From contig OX336389.2 of the NCBI GenBank assembly GCA_946902985.2, positions 340,478,444 to 340,542,443 on the forward strand: a DNA stretch of 64,000 nucleotides, given 5' to 3'. The notes under the pieces were generated by a model. That model was not told where the DNA came from, searched no databases, and saw only the letters and a program-made list of their open reading frames with translations. Made by a program: the position numbers and the translations under genes. Shown piece by piece: positions 1 through 12,151 of the stretch. Source of the DNA: Meconema thalassinum (Eukaryota; Arthropoda; Insecta; Orthoptera; Tettigoniidae). The first letter of the stretch is position 1; each line of letters opens with the position of its first letter.

Positions 1-307
1 GAGCGAGAAGGGGAAGTCAGCGTTCTCACTCCCACGGTTCAGCTTTCTCACTCGCACATTTCCCCTCACCAGCCGTCTTCCTAAATGGCCCGATCTCTAC
101 CAGGGGTCCAGGGGACTGGGATAAACAAGTGCAGAGCTAACTGCCGGTATCTGTGCATAATATAACTTAAGACCCCTCCCAATTTCTAGAACCAATAATA
201 AGTAGCCTATATACAGACGCAGTGACATGGTTTATCAGACAGATTCCACATACCCAAGTACACGGTAATGATGACAGCGGAATTCCCAAGTCCGTAAATG
301 AAACGCA
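1..307. other. Unassigned sequence
   Basis: I see no gene, RNA or recognisable repeat here. It is the flank of the Helitron that starts at 308. Confidence 0.5.
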
Positions 308-931
308 TCTCTACATAGAATAAAACAAAATCCCCGACTCTTGGATGTAACGGGTAACCTCGAGAACCACTGGATGGATTTTGATGCGATTTTCAATATT
401 CTGTAAAGGATTTCTCGAGAAAGGTTTATGTACAAAAACATTCATTTATGACCAAAGGAAGCCGAGCAGTAACCATTTCAGTGAATCGAGTCGAAGAAAA
501 ACCTGCCGTCCGTGCGCCTTTTAAGCTTACGCTGGGTAAACCGTTAAAATTATCTATATGCTATGAGTGTAAGAATTGTTCAGTATGAAAAGTGCTACAA
601 AAAAGTCTCGGACAGCATATCTCTATCTTTAACACGTCGCCCACTATAAGTGTTTTTACGTTTTCATTTCTCCTAACAATCTCCATTCAGTGGAAATTTA
701 AAAATACTAGCTTCGGAGCGAATTTACGAGCTAGCGAAGGAGCCTATCACCTCATCTTCAGCCAGCATCAAACCGTCGATTTGTGTCGAGTTAGGAATTC
801 AAATAAGAGTATATTTGTTTGGAGTTTCGCTGTTCACCTCGGCTTTTCTGAATTGCGTCTGGGTCCTGCCGTCCGTGCGCCATTTAAGTTTAAGTTAAAG
901 ATATTGGGCGAAGCTGGGGAGGGTTGCTAGT
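308..931 (+). mobile_element. Non-autonomous Helitron, copy 1
   Basis: The element starts with TCTCTACATAG and ends in GGTTGCTAGT, preceded by a GGGCGAAGCTGGGG hairpin region, which is the Helitron signature (5' TC, 3' hairpin then CTAGT). It is closely related to the 271-bp copy at 57120-57390: both share the block with 'cccgactcttggatgtaacg' and the segment ending 'ccgtccgtgcgccttttaag'. This copy is longer because the 'ccgtccgtgcgcc' segment occurs twice (about 507 and 869) with unrelated DNA between. It encodes nothing recognisable and would depend on a RepHel protein supplied elsewhere. Confidence 0.75.
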
Positions 932-1462
932 TTATAAAATAAAAACAAGAACCTTTTAGCACGAATCAACCCACTAGCGAACACGTGACTATAGAACCAC
1001 ATAGCGCCCTTTTGTGGCATAATTCGGTTCTTGTATACACATTGATTGGTTATGGGACTCGTCTAATCCGGAATACGCTCGTTAAAATAGTCTTATTAGT
1101 GTTGAAGGGAAAAACCACGAGCCTTCAGAGGAAATACGACATGAATATTTGAAATTCTCTACCTGTTCGAGTTCAAGATGGTAATTGCGCATTGATAGTC
1201 CTTAATTAATACGTAATCTATAAATTATTTACCAATAGCGATACATTCTAAACCTCCCACCCCCTCGTTTTCGCAAGCACCTAAGGTATCTCCCCCGGCT
1301 TAATGGAGGGTAAGTTGATAGAATCGTCGAGGGAAAGAGGTTACGAACCACGTAAGGTGGTGGATGGTCATTAAGGATCATTTTACGCTTACAAAACAGT
1401 TATTGTAAGGAGTTGGTACGAATATAGTTCAAATAAGTATTCAACAGTAAAATATCCGGTTG
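932..1462. other. Unassigned sequence between Helitron and LINE
   Basis: No gene or repeat family recognised. It is moderately AT-rich. Confidence 0.4.
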
Positions 1463-1685
1463 TTGTTGTTTGAGTCTTCAGTCTTTCGACTGGTTTGATG
1501 CAGCTCTTCATGCTTCCCTGTCCTGAGCTAATCGTTCCATCTCTACATAGCCACCACACCCTACATCCGAGGCAATCTGTTTAACATATTCTAACCTTGG
1601 TCTACCCCTACCGTTCTTGTCCTCAACCCTTCCTTCCATAACAAAGCTTGCTATTCATGGGTGTCTTAAAATGTGTGCAACCAAC

Positions 1686-3615
1686 CTATCTCCTCTCTTC
1701 ATTAGCAGTCATCAGAAAACATCTCTCCTCTCCCACTCGTCTTAATACCTCTTCATTTGTTACCCTATCTACCCATCTGATCCTCATCATTCTCCTGTAA
1801 CACCACATTTCAAACGCTTCAATTCTCTTCTTTTCTGCTGCACCAATAGTCCAAGTTTCACTTCCATAGAGCGCCAAGCTCCAGACAAAGGCTTTCAAAA
1901 ATGACTTACTAATACCTAAATCTAGATATATTCGATGTCAACAGTTTTCTTTTCTGTAGAAATGCTTTCCTTGCTTGTGCTAACATACTTTTCATATCCT
2001 CTTTGCGTCGTCCATCGCTGGTTATTTTGCTTCTCAAGTAACAGGAGTCACCTACTTCCTTTAGCTGTTCATCTGCCAATTCGACATCCATAGAGGTTTC
2101 TGATTCCTTTCGACTGCATTCCAATATTTTTGTTTTACATTTATTAATTTCCATTATGAATTCCTTCCTCAAGACAGAATCCATACCTTTTAAAACCTCA
2201 TTCAACTCCTCTGGTGTGTCGGCTAAGATGATGATGTCATCAGCAAATCTCAGAGTTGAAATTATTTCTCCTTGAATCTTTACTCCTACTTTGAAATTTT
2301 CTCCAATTTCTTTCATTGCTTGTTCAATGTATAGATTGAAAAGTATTGGTGATAAGTCGCAGCCTTGCCTTATACCTTTCTGAATACCAGATTCTCTCTC
2401 ATGTCCTTCGGCTCGAATAACTGCTGCCTGGTTTCTGTATGTATCGGCTGTGAATCATTTATTGGTTTTTACTGCCGATAAAGTAATCCTCCTATGCCTG
2501 TACTTTATTCCAATCGTCTTCAAAATGTCAAACAACTTACTCCAATCAACGTTATCAAAAGCCATTTCTGAGTCTACAAATGCTATGAACGTTCTCTTAT
2601 CCTTCCTTATTCTAGCTTCCAAAATCAGCCTAAGACTTAGTATAGCTTCCCTTGTTCCTACGTTTCTCCTGGAGACAAACTGGTCTTCACCCAACTCTCT
2701 TTCTATCTGTCTTTCCATCCTCTTGTAAATTATTCTAGTCAGGATCTTTGAAGCATGAGTGATCAAGCTGATGGTACGGTAATCTTCACATCTGTCAGCT
2801 CCTGTTTTCTTCGGTATAGGGATGATAATATTATTCTTGAAATCAGAGGGTACCTCACCTGTCTCATAAATCCTACACACCACGTGAAATAACCTTGTCA
2901 GACCTTCATCACCTATGCAGCTTAGCAACTCAATCGGTATATCATCTATGCCTGGTGCTTTGTTCCTGCTTGAGTCTTCCAATGCCCTGTCAAATTCTGA
3001 TCTCAATATTAAATCTCCTTTCTCATCCTCATCAATTTCCTCTTCCCTTTCCATTGCATGATTCTCAATCTCCTTTCCCTTATACAAGCACTCTATGTAA
3101 GCTTTACATCTCTCCACCTTTTCTTCCCTATCTGTTAGAGGTTTTCCATCTGAGTCCTTAATATTACAGCATTTAGTTTTTCTTTCCCCAAAATTACTTT
3201 TAATCCTTCGATAAGCTGTACCTACCTTTCCTAATTTCAGACAATTTTCTATACCTGCACATTTCTCTTTCAACCATTCTTCTTTTGCTTCATTGCACTT
3301 ATTGTTAACCTCATTTCTCAGACGTCTGTATTCTGTTTTTCCCCTTTCATCTCTTTCATTCTTGTGCTTCCGCCGTTCGTCCCTTAATTCTAGTACATCC
3401 TGCGTGATCCACGGCTTTCTACCTATTCATTCTTTCCTACCAATGTTTTCTTCTGCAGATTTTGTTATTTCATTCTCTAAAAGTGCCCATTCCTCAGCAA
3501 TTGTAGCTTGTTCAGAGTTTTTCATTAGTCCTTCCTCTATACTCGCCTTGAATCGTTTGTTCACATCCTTCTCTTTCAGTCTGTGTATTGCCCACCTTCT
3601 TGGCTTTTGATACAT
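1686..3615 (-). pseudogene. Reverse transcriptase pseudogene
   Basis: The frame is broken into at least four pieces: 3427-3615, 2455-3273, 1909-2316 and 1686-1898. The 2455-3273 piece has the RT core, including 'NKAPGIDDIPIELL', 'YRTISLITHASKILTRII' and an 'AFVDSEMAFDNVDW' version of the first catalytic block. The next piece has 'TLRFADDIIILADTPEE', the FADD catalytic motif. The last has 'YGSETWTIGAAEKKRIEAFE', typical of the LINE C-terminal region. Between the first and second catalytic blocks the frame is broken by a 51-bp patch (2438-2488) that occurs again in inverse orientation at 5714-5764. The gene is not functional. Confidence 0.85.
2438..2488 (+). repeat. 51-bp patch inserted in the RT frame (copy 1)
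   Basis: These 51 bases are the exact reverse complement of 5714-5764. The core is bounded by TATCGGC and GCCGATA, a 7-bp inverted repeat. It ends the RT reading frame at 2455. It could be filler DNA from template switching during break repair or an ultra-short hairpin element. Confidence 0.85.
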
Positions 3616-3625
3616 TTAAAATAGC

Positions 3626-4204
3626 AGAGCAGAGCCTAGGCCCAATTAGGGCCCTCTTAATTATCTGTGCCAATCCCTTATTAAATAATAACCCCTGGCA
3701 CTACAGCCCATCGATTACAACTTTCCCAGACACTACGTCCTAACATTGATACACTAGTTCGAGAAAAACGAAACATTAAGTGTCGGAAAATGTCCCCGTG
3801 ATTGTATTGTTCTGTATGACTCTTTTCTAATGTGCAGGGAAAATGGCACTATGCTCAGTTCTATTCAAGTTATAGCTTGACTGTCTTTCACATTAACTAT
3901 TTTTGTTACATATTTTTTGATAGGAGAGAGCCTAAATGGCATTGGTTATAATCTGTGATCAATTGTGTAATTGCAACAAGGAGCATTAACATTGCGACAT
4001 CCATGGCGTTCAGTTCGTTGTGTTATTAACACAAACCATGTTTCCTGTCTTTCCTACATTGATGCATCACGCATGCCTCAAACTAAATCCTCGTCCCCTG
4101 CAGCACCCGTACAAAGCGCGCTGACGTCACACGATACACTCGTCTTCGCTGCGAGCACTTACAGCGGTGTGAGCTGAAGATACACCAACACCATCTGTCC
4201 TCCC
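3626..4204. other. Unassigned sequence
   Basis: No gene, RNA or repeat family recognised in this stretch. Confidence 0.4.
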
Positions 4205-4491
4205 CTGGCCTAGACCTACCAAGCGACCGCTGCCCAGCCATTTGGCCTGCAGTTATTGGGGTGACGCGTGGTCAGCGCATCATGTACCCTCAGCGGTTAA
4301 TCTTGGTTTTCCTGACTGGGCCGCTGCCTCACTGTCAGACAGCTAGTCAATTGTCCTCACGAGGCTGAGTGCACCCCAGTCCAGCCCTCACGACAGTTTC
4401 TAAAATCCCTGATGGAGTCTTGAATAGAACCCTGGGCCTCCAGATGAGCCGCTGGCGCGCTACCCCAACACCACGGGGCCGGCATCCCTTA
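4205..4491 (-). mobile_element. tRNA-derived SINE relic
   Basis: Read on the minus strand, the right end has a tRNA-like head: 'GTTGGGGTAGCGCGCCAGCG' near 4450-4475, then a box-B-like 'GGTTCTATTCAAG'. It is followed by a body containing the complement of 'cacgaggctgagtg', shared with the SINE copies near 53240 and 54135. It is diverged and I saw no clear target-site duplication. Confidence 0.55.
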
Positions 4492-4581
4492 TTAAGAGAT
4501 AATGTGAATTCACAATCAGTGGCAAAGCCTTATCAAATTATTATTTAAATAAACATTTGCCGCGAAAGGATCCTTTCTAAT

Positions 4582-4917
4582 AAAAAATAAAAATCCACAG
4601 CCTGCTTCCATTCGACCGACTGGGGCAGGGAATGGAATGAATGAAGCTCCATCTAGCGACGAGGATATGAACTGTGCCGGCTGCCGAAGCCTGTCGCACT
4701 CCCCTGGGGCAATGATTAAATAAATGGCAGATGAAATGAAATGATAGTGGAGAGTGTTGCTGGAATGAAATTTGTGACAGGGAAAACCGGAGTACCCGGA
4801 GAAAAACCTGTCTGCCTCCATTTTGTCCAGCACAAATCTCACATGGAGTGACCGGGATTTGAACCACGGACCCAGCGGTGAGAGGCCGGCATGCTGCCGC
4901 CTAAGCCACGGAGACAC
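4582..4917 (-). mobile_element. tRNA-derived SINE, family A, copy 1
   Basis: The minus-strand head carries a pol III box A-like 'TGGCTTAGGCGG' and box B 'GGTTCAAATCCCG', followed by a body ending 'GCAGGCTGTGGATTTTTA'. A 12-bp target-site duplication with one mismatch, ATCC(T/C)TTCTAAT, flanks it at 4570-4581 and 4918-4929. Two more copies lie at 5110-5442 and 61821-62144 in the opposite orientation. Confidence 0.9.
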
Positions 4918-4930
4918 ATCCCTTCTAATC

Positions 4931-4951
4931 CACCCCCTCCCCCCCCCCCCT
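4931..4951. repeat. C-rich homopolymer tract
   Basis: A run of almost pure cytosine lies just outside the SINE duplication. Confidence 0.9.
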
Positions 4952-5109
4952 CCAAAGGTGAATAATGGTTGATGGCATAACCTGATCAGAATGGGAATGC
5001 AGTCAAATTACAAAGTGAATAATCCCACAAATGGGAATCCCTAAATTCCGAAAATGAAATAAGGGAAATTAATTCCAATCCAATTAATGAAATTAAATTA
5101 AATTAGTTA

Positions 5110-5442
5110 TAAGCCTCCGTGGCTTAGGCGGCAGCACGCCGGCCTCTCCCCGCTGGGTCCGTGGTTCAAATCCCGGTCACTCCATGTGAGATCTGTGCTG
5201 GACAAAACGGAGGTAGACAGGCTTTTCTCCGGGTACTCCGGTTTTCCCTGTCAAAATTTCATTCCAGCAACACTCTCCACTATCATTTCATTTCATCTGT
5301 CATTCATTTAATCATTGCCCCAGAGGAGTGCGTCAGGCCTCGGCAGCCGGCACAGTCCATATCCTCGCCGCTAGATGGGGGCTTCATTCATTCCATTCCT
5401 GACCCGGTCGGAGACTGGAAGCAGGCTGTGGATTTTCATTTC
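5110..5442 (+). mobile_element. tRNA-derived SINE, family A, copy 2
   Basis: Same family as 4582-4917, read on the plus strand. The head has 'TGGCTTAGGCGG' and 'GGTTCAAATCCCG'. A perfect 15-bp duplication, AAATTAAATTAGTTA, lies at 5095-5109 and 5443-5457, which fixes both ends and suggests a fairly recent insertion. Confidence 0.95.
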
Positions 5443-5457
5443 AAATTAAATTAGTTA

Positions 5458-6243
5458 AGGATCCCCCAACAACAAGAACAAGATTAAGATTAAGTTATCA
5501 ATTCTAATTACTGTATTTACGTTAAAGGTACAATAAGGACCACAAGGAGAAAACGCCATTCCCGTGCAAGGTTCGGAAGATTTCTGTTTTTGTTACCCGA
5601 ATAAATGCCGGTCATAACCTAACAGTCCCCTTAAAACAAAACAATCCCCTTAATACCAAGCAAATCCCATTAAACAAAACAAACAAATAAGAACCATGAC
5701 ATTCCCCTTTCCCGATTACTTTATCGGCAGTAAAAACCAATAAATGATTCACAGCCGATACATAATCGACAATCAAATAAAACAAACGACAAAATTACCT
5801 ACAGAATGAAAGGTTCAGTTAACTCACGATTAAGATTAAATTTAAAACAAACGAAACTAAAATAATATACGTAACAGACCGGCATTTCAGGCACATCATA
5901 AACCTTCCGAATAAATATAGTTACATTCCGAAGCTAAAAATGTAAAACAAGTTAAATTTAGGAGGCCGTAAAAGCGCCCGTCTTGTAAAATGGACGGCAA
6001 ATAATAATGTCCACAAAAGGGAAAAAACACATCTTATTGTAGACAATCCGAGTCATGCCAACCTTTGGGTTGCACATTGACTGGTCGTTCACTCGATCTA
6101 TAGACGATTGCACTCCCATTCTTATGACGTCACCAATGCTTCAGTTGGTAATACGAAACAAGCGTTGTGTCGCCTTGAGTCGTTGGAATTCAGTATTTGC
6201 ATCGAAGCATTCACTTCTTCTCAAAGGCAGTCCACATTCGTAA
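5458..6243. other. Unassigned AC-rich sequence holding the 51-bp patch source
   Basis: No gene recognised. The stretch around 5620-5880 is rich in AAAC-type words. It contains 5714-5764, the inverse copy of the patch that breaks the RT frame at 2438-2488. Confidence 0.5.
5714..5764 (-). repeat. 51-bp patch (copy 2, inverse of 2438-2488)
   Basis: Exact 51/51 reverse complement of 2438-2488, about 3.3 kb away. Here it sits in similar AC-rich DNA, so this may be the donor site. Confidence 0.85.
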
Positions 6244-6320
6244 AGCCATCTTTTACGACAAACAGAGGATACAGTGGGTGTTTTAGATCCCCAAAAGCAT
6301 CACATCAGACCACATTCTCT
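6244..6320 (+). repeat. Direct repeat of about 77 bp, copy 1
   Basis: Shares 'acgacaaacagag', 'cagtgggtg' and 'tttagatccccaaaag' with 6954-7030, at a spacing of 710 bp. The two copies are about 85-90% similar by eye. The origin is unknown. Confidence 0.75.
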
Positions 6321-6953
6321 ATTGTTCTCCTTAGGCTCACATTTGAAGTATTTCGTCGAAATTCAAAATTGGTCCACTCTTCCTCTTTGCATTACATGAG
6401 ACGTTGAGTCCTCCTTCGGCTTCTAAACATTTCTCGGCGGAAATTGCCTAACTAACAGCTGGACAACACCAGAGATGCCAAGGTCATGACGTCCCAAGTG
6501 AGGTTAGAAGGTTTATAGGGAGATCAATGCATGACAGTTGGACACAATTCAAAAAGGTGATGAGTAACTTCGAAATCAAGGGTAACTAACGGGTAAATGT
6601 CTGTCATGTAATACATGGTACAACACTCATATTTAAACCATGTAGCACATGATGACTATAATTATAATATAAGCCTAACTCTTTGGTTATCGGCCCCTGG
6701 TAATAATGACGATACAAAAAAATGGGAAGAAAACACATCGGATAAACTCGCGATGAATAAGGTTTCCTTGACTTGGAAGAAGTAGGGTCGAGAGAGGCAG
6801 ACAGAATAAACACAGACCATAAAGTCTCTGGAAAAATATAAAACGGATCCAGTTCAGAAATATTTGGTTAATCAATTCCCAAGCTCACCAGTCTATTTAG
6901 CGTTACACAATGTGCACCGTCCGGAGATTGCTCACAAGCATCCTGAACTTTTC

Positions 6954-7030
6954 AGCCATCTCTTACGACAAACAGAGAATGCAGTGGGTGATTTAGATCC
7001 CCAAAAGAATAACATCAGACCACATTCTTT
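6954..7030 (+). repeat. Direct repeat of about 77 bp, copy 2
   Basis: Partner of 6244-6320. The intervening and flanking DNA has no recognisable gene. Confidence 0.75.
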
Positions 7031-7035
7031 ATCAG

Positions 7036-9400
7036 CGCCTGGTTATAAAGAGAAGATTCAGCATAGGCGTCAAAATGGAAGACAATCTAGGTCTCGAAAA
7101 CCTATTCAAGTCGAGGTCGGATGAAGACATTAGTTGACTAAGTGAGGTTGACAGGGAAGATGAAGTCTAGCACAAGTACGTGGAGGTAATATTTGGCTCA
7201 GCTCCTGGAATCGTGGTCACCACCCTACATCCTTTGGGAGCGGTACTGTACGCGTATTTGTTGTTGGAAATATTCTATCTTCTAAAAGTTTTGTAAGTTA
7301 ACCAATGCTAAATAAAACGGAGTCTGGAACCAAGCCAGAAACAGGTTACTACATCTCGCACAGTTAACCAGTTAGCCTAGCGCGGCCAATCAAGTAATTC
7401 CAAGCTCACATTTGCAAAGCAGGACAGCTCGGGAGGAGCTAGGCTTTGTCTGACAGCACGAAACAAGCCGAGGACTTCCAATCTCGCGCATGACTTACGT
7501 CGGGGACACGGGCGCAGGAATTCGGAGTGCAAGCAAGTAGGAGGGGACACAAGCCAGACGCGTGGCGATGACAGCCAATAGGAGGAGCCGTTACTAAGAA
7601 GAAAGCAATGAGCGCATTTGGCATATCTAATTACCAGCAAGATATTAACATTTATAAACATCAGAGAAGTTGTTAAATAATAAATAAGGAGTATTTATTA
7701 ATATTTACAGCTGTTTGAATGCCTAATTATGGAATAATATTATATTCGCTATAAACGCGCCATTCAAGCAAGTTTTTTTTATAAGGGGACGCTACCTTTT
7801 TGTCAGAGTGTGGGACAAGCGACTTGGATCATGGCTCTTATTATTCACGACTTCGTCGAGACAGGACGTGTTCACTAATTACTCTACAAGTGAGCTAACA
7901 TTATAGGGATTGAAATCAGCGAAGAAGAAGTCAGTACTACAAGCAGTATTAACGACGTGAATTGCAGCATATTAGTTTGCGTAAATACATATCTACGATT
8001 ATTCTACAATTACAGCGAAGAAATACGGAAAACAGTAAAGCAACGAGTAAGGTGATTTGATTATTCTACGTATTTATCACCATGTCAAATCTACAGAAGT
8101 TGAGAGGGGAAGACATTATTGAATCTAGCGTGATGGAGATGAGTTACTAAAATGCTACAGGGGACATAGCTATGATGATGGCGAGAATATTCGAGATGAC
8201 ATATTAATACCGTGGGGGAGATAAACATCTAGTCTCTCCTGCGTGAAGTAAATCTACAGCTAGAAAAAGTCATGTCATCGACTACAATGATGGATACAGA
8301 TCTATCTGAATAGCGGCGAAGAAGAAAGAAGACTTTCCTGGACGAGTGCGGCTAGGGTGATCCCAGCACAATCAAGAGAGAAAGGGCTTTCCCATCTCAT
8401 TAAGAAGATAGCCAAGCTGAAAGGACGACTACACGATGATGTTAGAGTTCGAATCCAGTTCCTGGCAGTTTGGAGACTTCCGAAGAAGATCGAGCAGGGT
8501 CCTACACGACATCTTGAGGGGGCGATTTCTCAGAAACAATCCGTATCTGATGAACAACGATGGAAATCCACTTCTAGACAGATCTACGCAGCACCAGGTA
8601 GTCAATAGACCAAAAAGTAACCCATTTTGTAGAATTGTAGACACTTTTGAGAGTATCCGACAACTTAATATTTGAATGCCATTTTTCTAAATCTTCGAAT
8701 TGTTACTTTCATATTTTTTCGATTTGATGTTTGCATCGTTATGTTAGGTAGAAGTTTCATTTTCGATTTTTATCGATATTTGGATTTGTAAACGTTTTTG
8801 TGACGATTTAGAATTGCTATTTGGAATTTAGAGTTTTATGCGATTTCGAATTTAGTTGATGGAGATTTTATCATTTAGCTCGAATTTTATTTTTTAGAGT
8901 GTATTTTAAAATGGATTCGATCATTTTTGTAATGATGGAAATTTAATGGAAATATGTTCCAAGGATATTATACTGAGGTATAAATTAAGTAATGCGATCG
9001 TTGATTATCTATTTTGAGTATCTGAACGAAGTTATAGTTTAATAACGTAATCGAAAGATCTGGTTGTAAATATTTATTTGCACCATTCAAAAATGTTAAA
9101 ACATGGAACTTTTTAACAATTGGAATAGAGAAAGAATGGAAATAATATTGTAATATGAGTAGAAGTAGAATACAAGCTACGACAGAATAGTAAAACAGGC
9201 AAAGATTTAAGGAATACTTGAGAGAAGTACAGTAGCTGAGTGTAAAAATTTTATTTAGGAAAAGAATGTAATTGTTATCGAAGGAATAGTATTTTATCAT
9301 ATTACCTGTTAAGATAAGTTATTGAAAGAATCAATATTTTTATTAAATGAGTTGGAACTGCAATAAGAAGTTAATAACGAGAAAGAATGTATTTGGAGAA
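7036..9400. other. Unassigned sequence; possible LTR-element remnant, then AT-rich DNA
   Basis: 7280-7800 has LTR-like words (an AATAAA at about 7309, a CCAAT at about 7385). An ATG at 8082 opens a short frame that soon stops and continues in other frames to about 8670. This could be a decayed gag leader, but I cannot identify a family. From about 8680 to 9400 the DNA is strongly AT-rich with many TCGAATTT/GATTT words and no gene. Low certainty throughout. Confidence 0.3.
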
Positions 9401-9513
9401 TCTCTCTATATATAAAAATGAAAGTTTGTCTGTTTTTTCTGAATTTCCACGGAAATTTGCGTTATTTGCGCGTTTCAGACTGTTTTATGACGGATGCGCG
9501 CAAAAATATTTTT

Positions 9514-9518
<5 letters not shown>

Positions 9519-9554
<36 letters not shown>
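9519..9554 (+). repeat. (GTCT)n microsatellite
   Basis: Nine tandem copies of a GTCT-phase tetranucleotide within the Helitron head. Confidence 0.95.
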
Positions 9555-10139
9555 GGACAACTTTGAGTCCTTATAACTTGAGAACGGCTGGGTGGATCAA
9601 CGTAAAATTTGATACAGATATCCATCAGAGGCACCACACTAATCATTGGTGTAACTCTTCTCCGTACCTCTCATATGAGCGGCATACCCCCTTAAAATGC
9701 ATGCTGAAATAGGTGTAGAAGGGCCAGACAAAGCTCATTTTCAGCCCCTCAATATCAGAAACAAAACTCGGAGGCCCGAAGGGTCCCGAAAACCACATTT
9801 TAAGGCCCTAAAACCAATAGTTTTTGAGTTATTCCCAGAAAACTAATTTAATTTAATACAATAATGAATGTATGCAACCCGGTAACAATGGCAACAGAAT
9901 CTCACAGGTCCATCTATTGCTGTAAGTCGCAATACAATTCCATTTATTACATTACTGAGATAGTTTGCTAACGGCTATAAGGTTATCACGGAACCAAATT
10001 ACGCTGTAAAATGCATCAATACATACAGTATACTGCGCTTAAGGGGGTCAAGAGGTACTCTAGAAATTTTTCACGTGATTTACACGTGTGGGTGTGGTAC
10101 GGAAGGTCTATTTAATCCCTATCTCTATATAATTATACA

Positions 10140-10140
<1 letters not shown>

Positions 10141-10186
<46 letters not shown>
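10141..10186 (+). repeat. (TTA)n microsatellite
   Basis: About 15 tandem TTA triplets inside the Helitron. Confidence 0.95.
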
Positions 10187-10189
<3 letters not shown>

Positions 10190-11510
10190 ATGGCACACAA
10201 CGACGAGACAAAGCTCATTTTCAGCTCCTCGGTGTCGGAAACAAAACACGGGGGCCCTAAAGTGTCCCCGAAAACTAAATTTTAAGGCTCTATAACCCAC
10301 AGTTTCTGAGATAATCCCTGAAAACTAATTTCATTTAATAAACTAATCAAGGAATGCAAGCCGGTAACCATGACAACAGTATCTCAAGAGATGACATCCA
10401 ACTTTCCATCTCTTTCTGTAAGAAGCAATACCACTCCATTTATTACATTTCTGTGAAAGTTTGCAAATGGCTATAAGACTGTGAAATTCGTCAATGCGAT
10501 TAAGAGGGTCAAGGGGCACTCCAGAATTATTTCACCCGACTTACACGTTCGATATGTTGTACAGAAGGTCTATTATATCTCCAAACAGCAATATTATTTT
10601 CAAAAATTCCTGAATTGAAATAGTATTTTTGCGGCTTTTTAGAATTTGAGGTATTCAATTTTATTTTCACGTCAGGTAGTACACGTTAGGTGAATTTAGT
10701 TTGAGAGCACATTTTAACTAATCATTCTTTTTTTTTTGTCAACAAACGGGTACATCGTAAGGATGATTTTGTTTGAGTTAGTTAGTTAATGTTGTTTTAA
10801 AGGGTGGAACTACGAGGTCATCTGCCCCTTGAATTTGTTTGATACTGTGTGGTTGATATATCCATATTTGGACATCTGGGTGATACGTTGTAGTCAATAG
10901 AGTTAGTTTGCCTAATGGCCACTAGCTGCCTTTGCTCTTGCATAAATACACCTATCTATAAACATATGATTGTTTGTTTATTAAAGTTTCAATTTTGTTT
11001 CTTTTACACGTTTCGGTATGTTTTTTGACGGATGCAAGCAAAACGTGGATTTGTGTGTCTGTATTTCGGTGTATCTTTATGTACGCCTATAACTCGTGTT
11101 CGGATGCTTGGACCATCGTAAAATTAGGTAGGTATCCATGAGGGTCAATACACTAATCGTTTATAAAACTCTTCACTGTACTTCTCATAGAAGGGTGGGT
11201 ATAGGGAAAAAAGTTTCAAAATACATGCTAAAATAGGCGAAATATAAAAATTATTCTAGAAGGACGACCAAAGCATATGTTGCGCTTCTCAATGTGAGAC
11301 ACAAAATTCGGGGGTCTATAAAGGTTCTCCGAAAACCACATTTTAAGGCCCTTAAATTAACAGTGTGTGTGATATTCCCAGAAAACTAACTTCGTCCTGA
11401 TAAAACTTTCGAAGGAATGACAAACCGCTAACAATTGCAACAGTAGCTGAATTGATAACGTCTGGTTATTCATACCAAAGACCGTTCGAAGAACGGGTAC
11501 TTCTGCTAGT

Positions 11511-12097
11511 ACTATATAATGTGAAGAAGAAACTGCGAAGTATATCTAGGAAATATATTTTATTATATTCCCGTATTGACGGAGGAACATGTTGTATTTA
11601 TGAGCACAGTTATGTCATTGTTTAATTTGTTAAAAAAAAATTGTTGAGACAGATAAGTGTAAGATTCTTATTATTGGAAGGAAGGATTTTTAAAAGGCAG
11701 TATCGTATGAAGTATTGGATGTTATTGATATAGACTCAATAGTTGAATTTGAGTTCTATTTAAATGGTTCTGAGTAGACATTAAATTAAAGGTAATTATT
11801 CGACGGAAAGGAAAACTATTTTTATTAAGTATTTTTATTTTTACGACAGACCAGTATGTGGAGGTAATAAAACGATGTCTATACTTAGCTGTATGTATTA
11901 TAGGATCCCAGATTGCAAAACTGTTACCGATAAAGACATAGTTATGTGAAAGGTTTTCTGAATTCTAAATGAATTAAATTTAAAGAAGTAGAAAGACAGA
12001 TAATGTCTGTATTGCAAGTAAAAAAATAGGCATTTTGCCACCTGTAAATAATTTTGTTTAAGATGGTAGTTGACGAACTTCATCATAAATACGTCAT
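11511..12097. other. AT-rich unassigned sequence
   Basis: No gene recognised. The composition matches 8680-9400, so the two were probably one block before the Helitron inserted. Confidence 0.5.
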
Positions 12098-12151
12098 GTC
12101 ATCATCATCACAATCGGCTTTAACTCGAATCCGAGTATAAATCTTCTTCCT

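Larger units (their letters stand above)
1463..3625 (-). mobile_element. Decayed, 5'-truncated non-LTR retrotransposon (LINE)
   Basis: Minus-strand fragments of one reverse transcriptase read in order from 3615 down to 1686. They end in a 3' tail of TTG/CAA triplets at 1463-1475. The 3' region (about 1470-1620) is the same family whose tail fragment was captured in both arms of the palindrome at 13907-28149. Endonuclease sequence is absent, so the copy is 5'-truncated. I cannot name the clade with confidence from sequence alone; the C-terminal style is that of insect endonuclease/reverse-transcriptase LINEs. Confidence 0.85.
9401..11510 (+). mobile_element. Non-autonomous Helitron, about 2.1 kb
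   Basis: The 5' end TCTCTCTATATATAAAAATG with 'GAAAGTTTGTCTGT' shortly after is typical of Helitron heads. The 3' end has the hairpin ACCGTTCGAAGAACGGGT followed closely by CTAGT at 11506-11510. Inside, a block starting 'gacaaagctcattttcagc' recurs at about 9727, 10208 and (diverged) 11270, showing internal duplication. A second head-like segment occurs at about 11010-11200. There is no Rep or helicase sequence. The site is followed by A rather than the canonical T. Confidence 0.7.

Noticed and set aside
592..930. 112-codon ORF
   Set aside because: Lies inside a Helitron and ends in its 3' hairpin; no homology.
8357..8675. Overlapping 70- to 80-codon ORFs as a gag gene
   Set aside because: Three short frames overlap without a Gag motif; only a vague possibility of an old LTR element remains.
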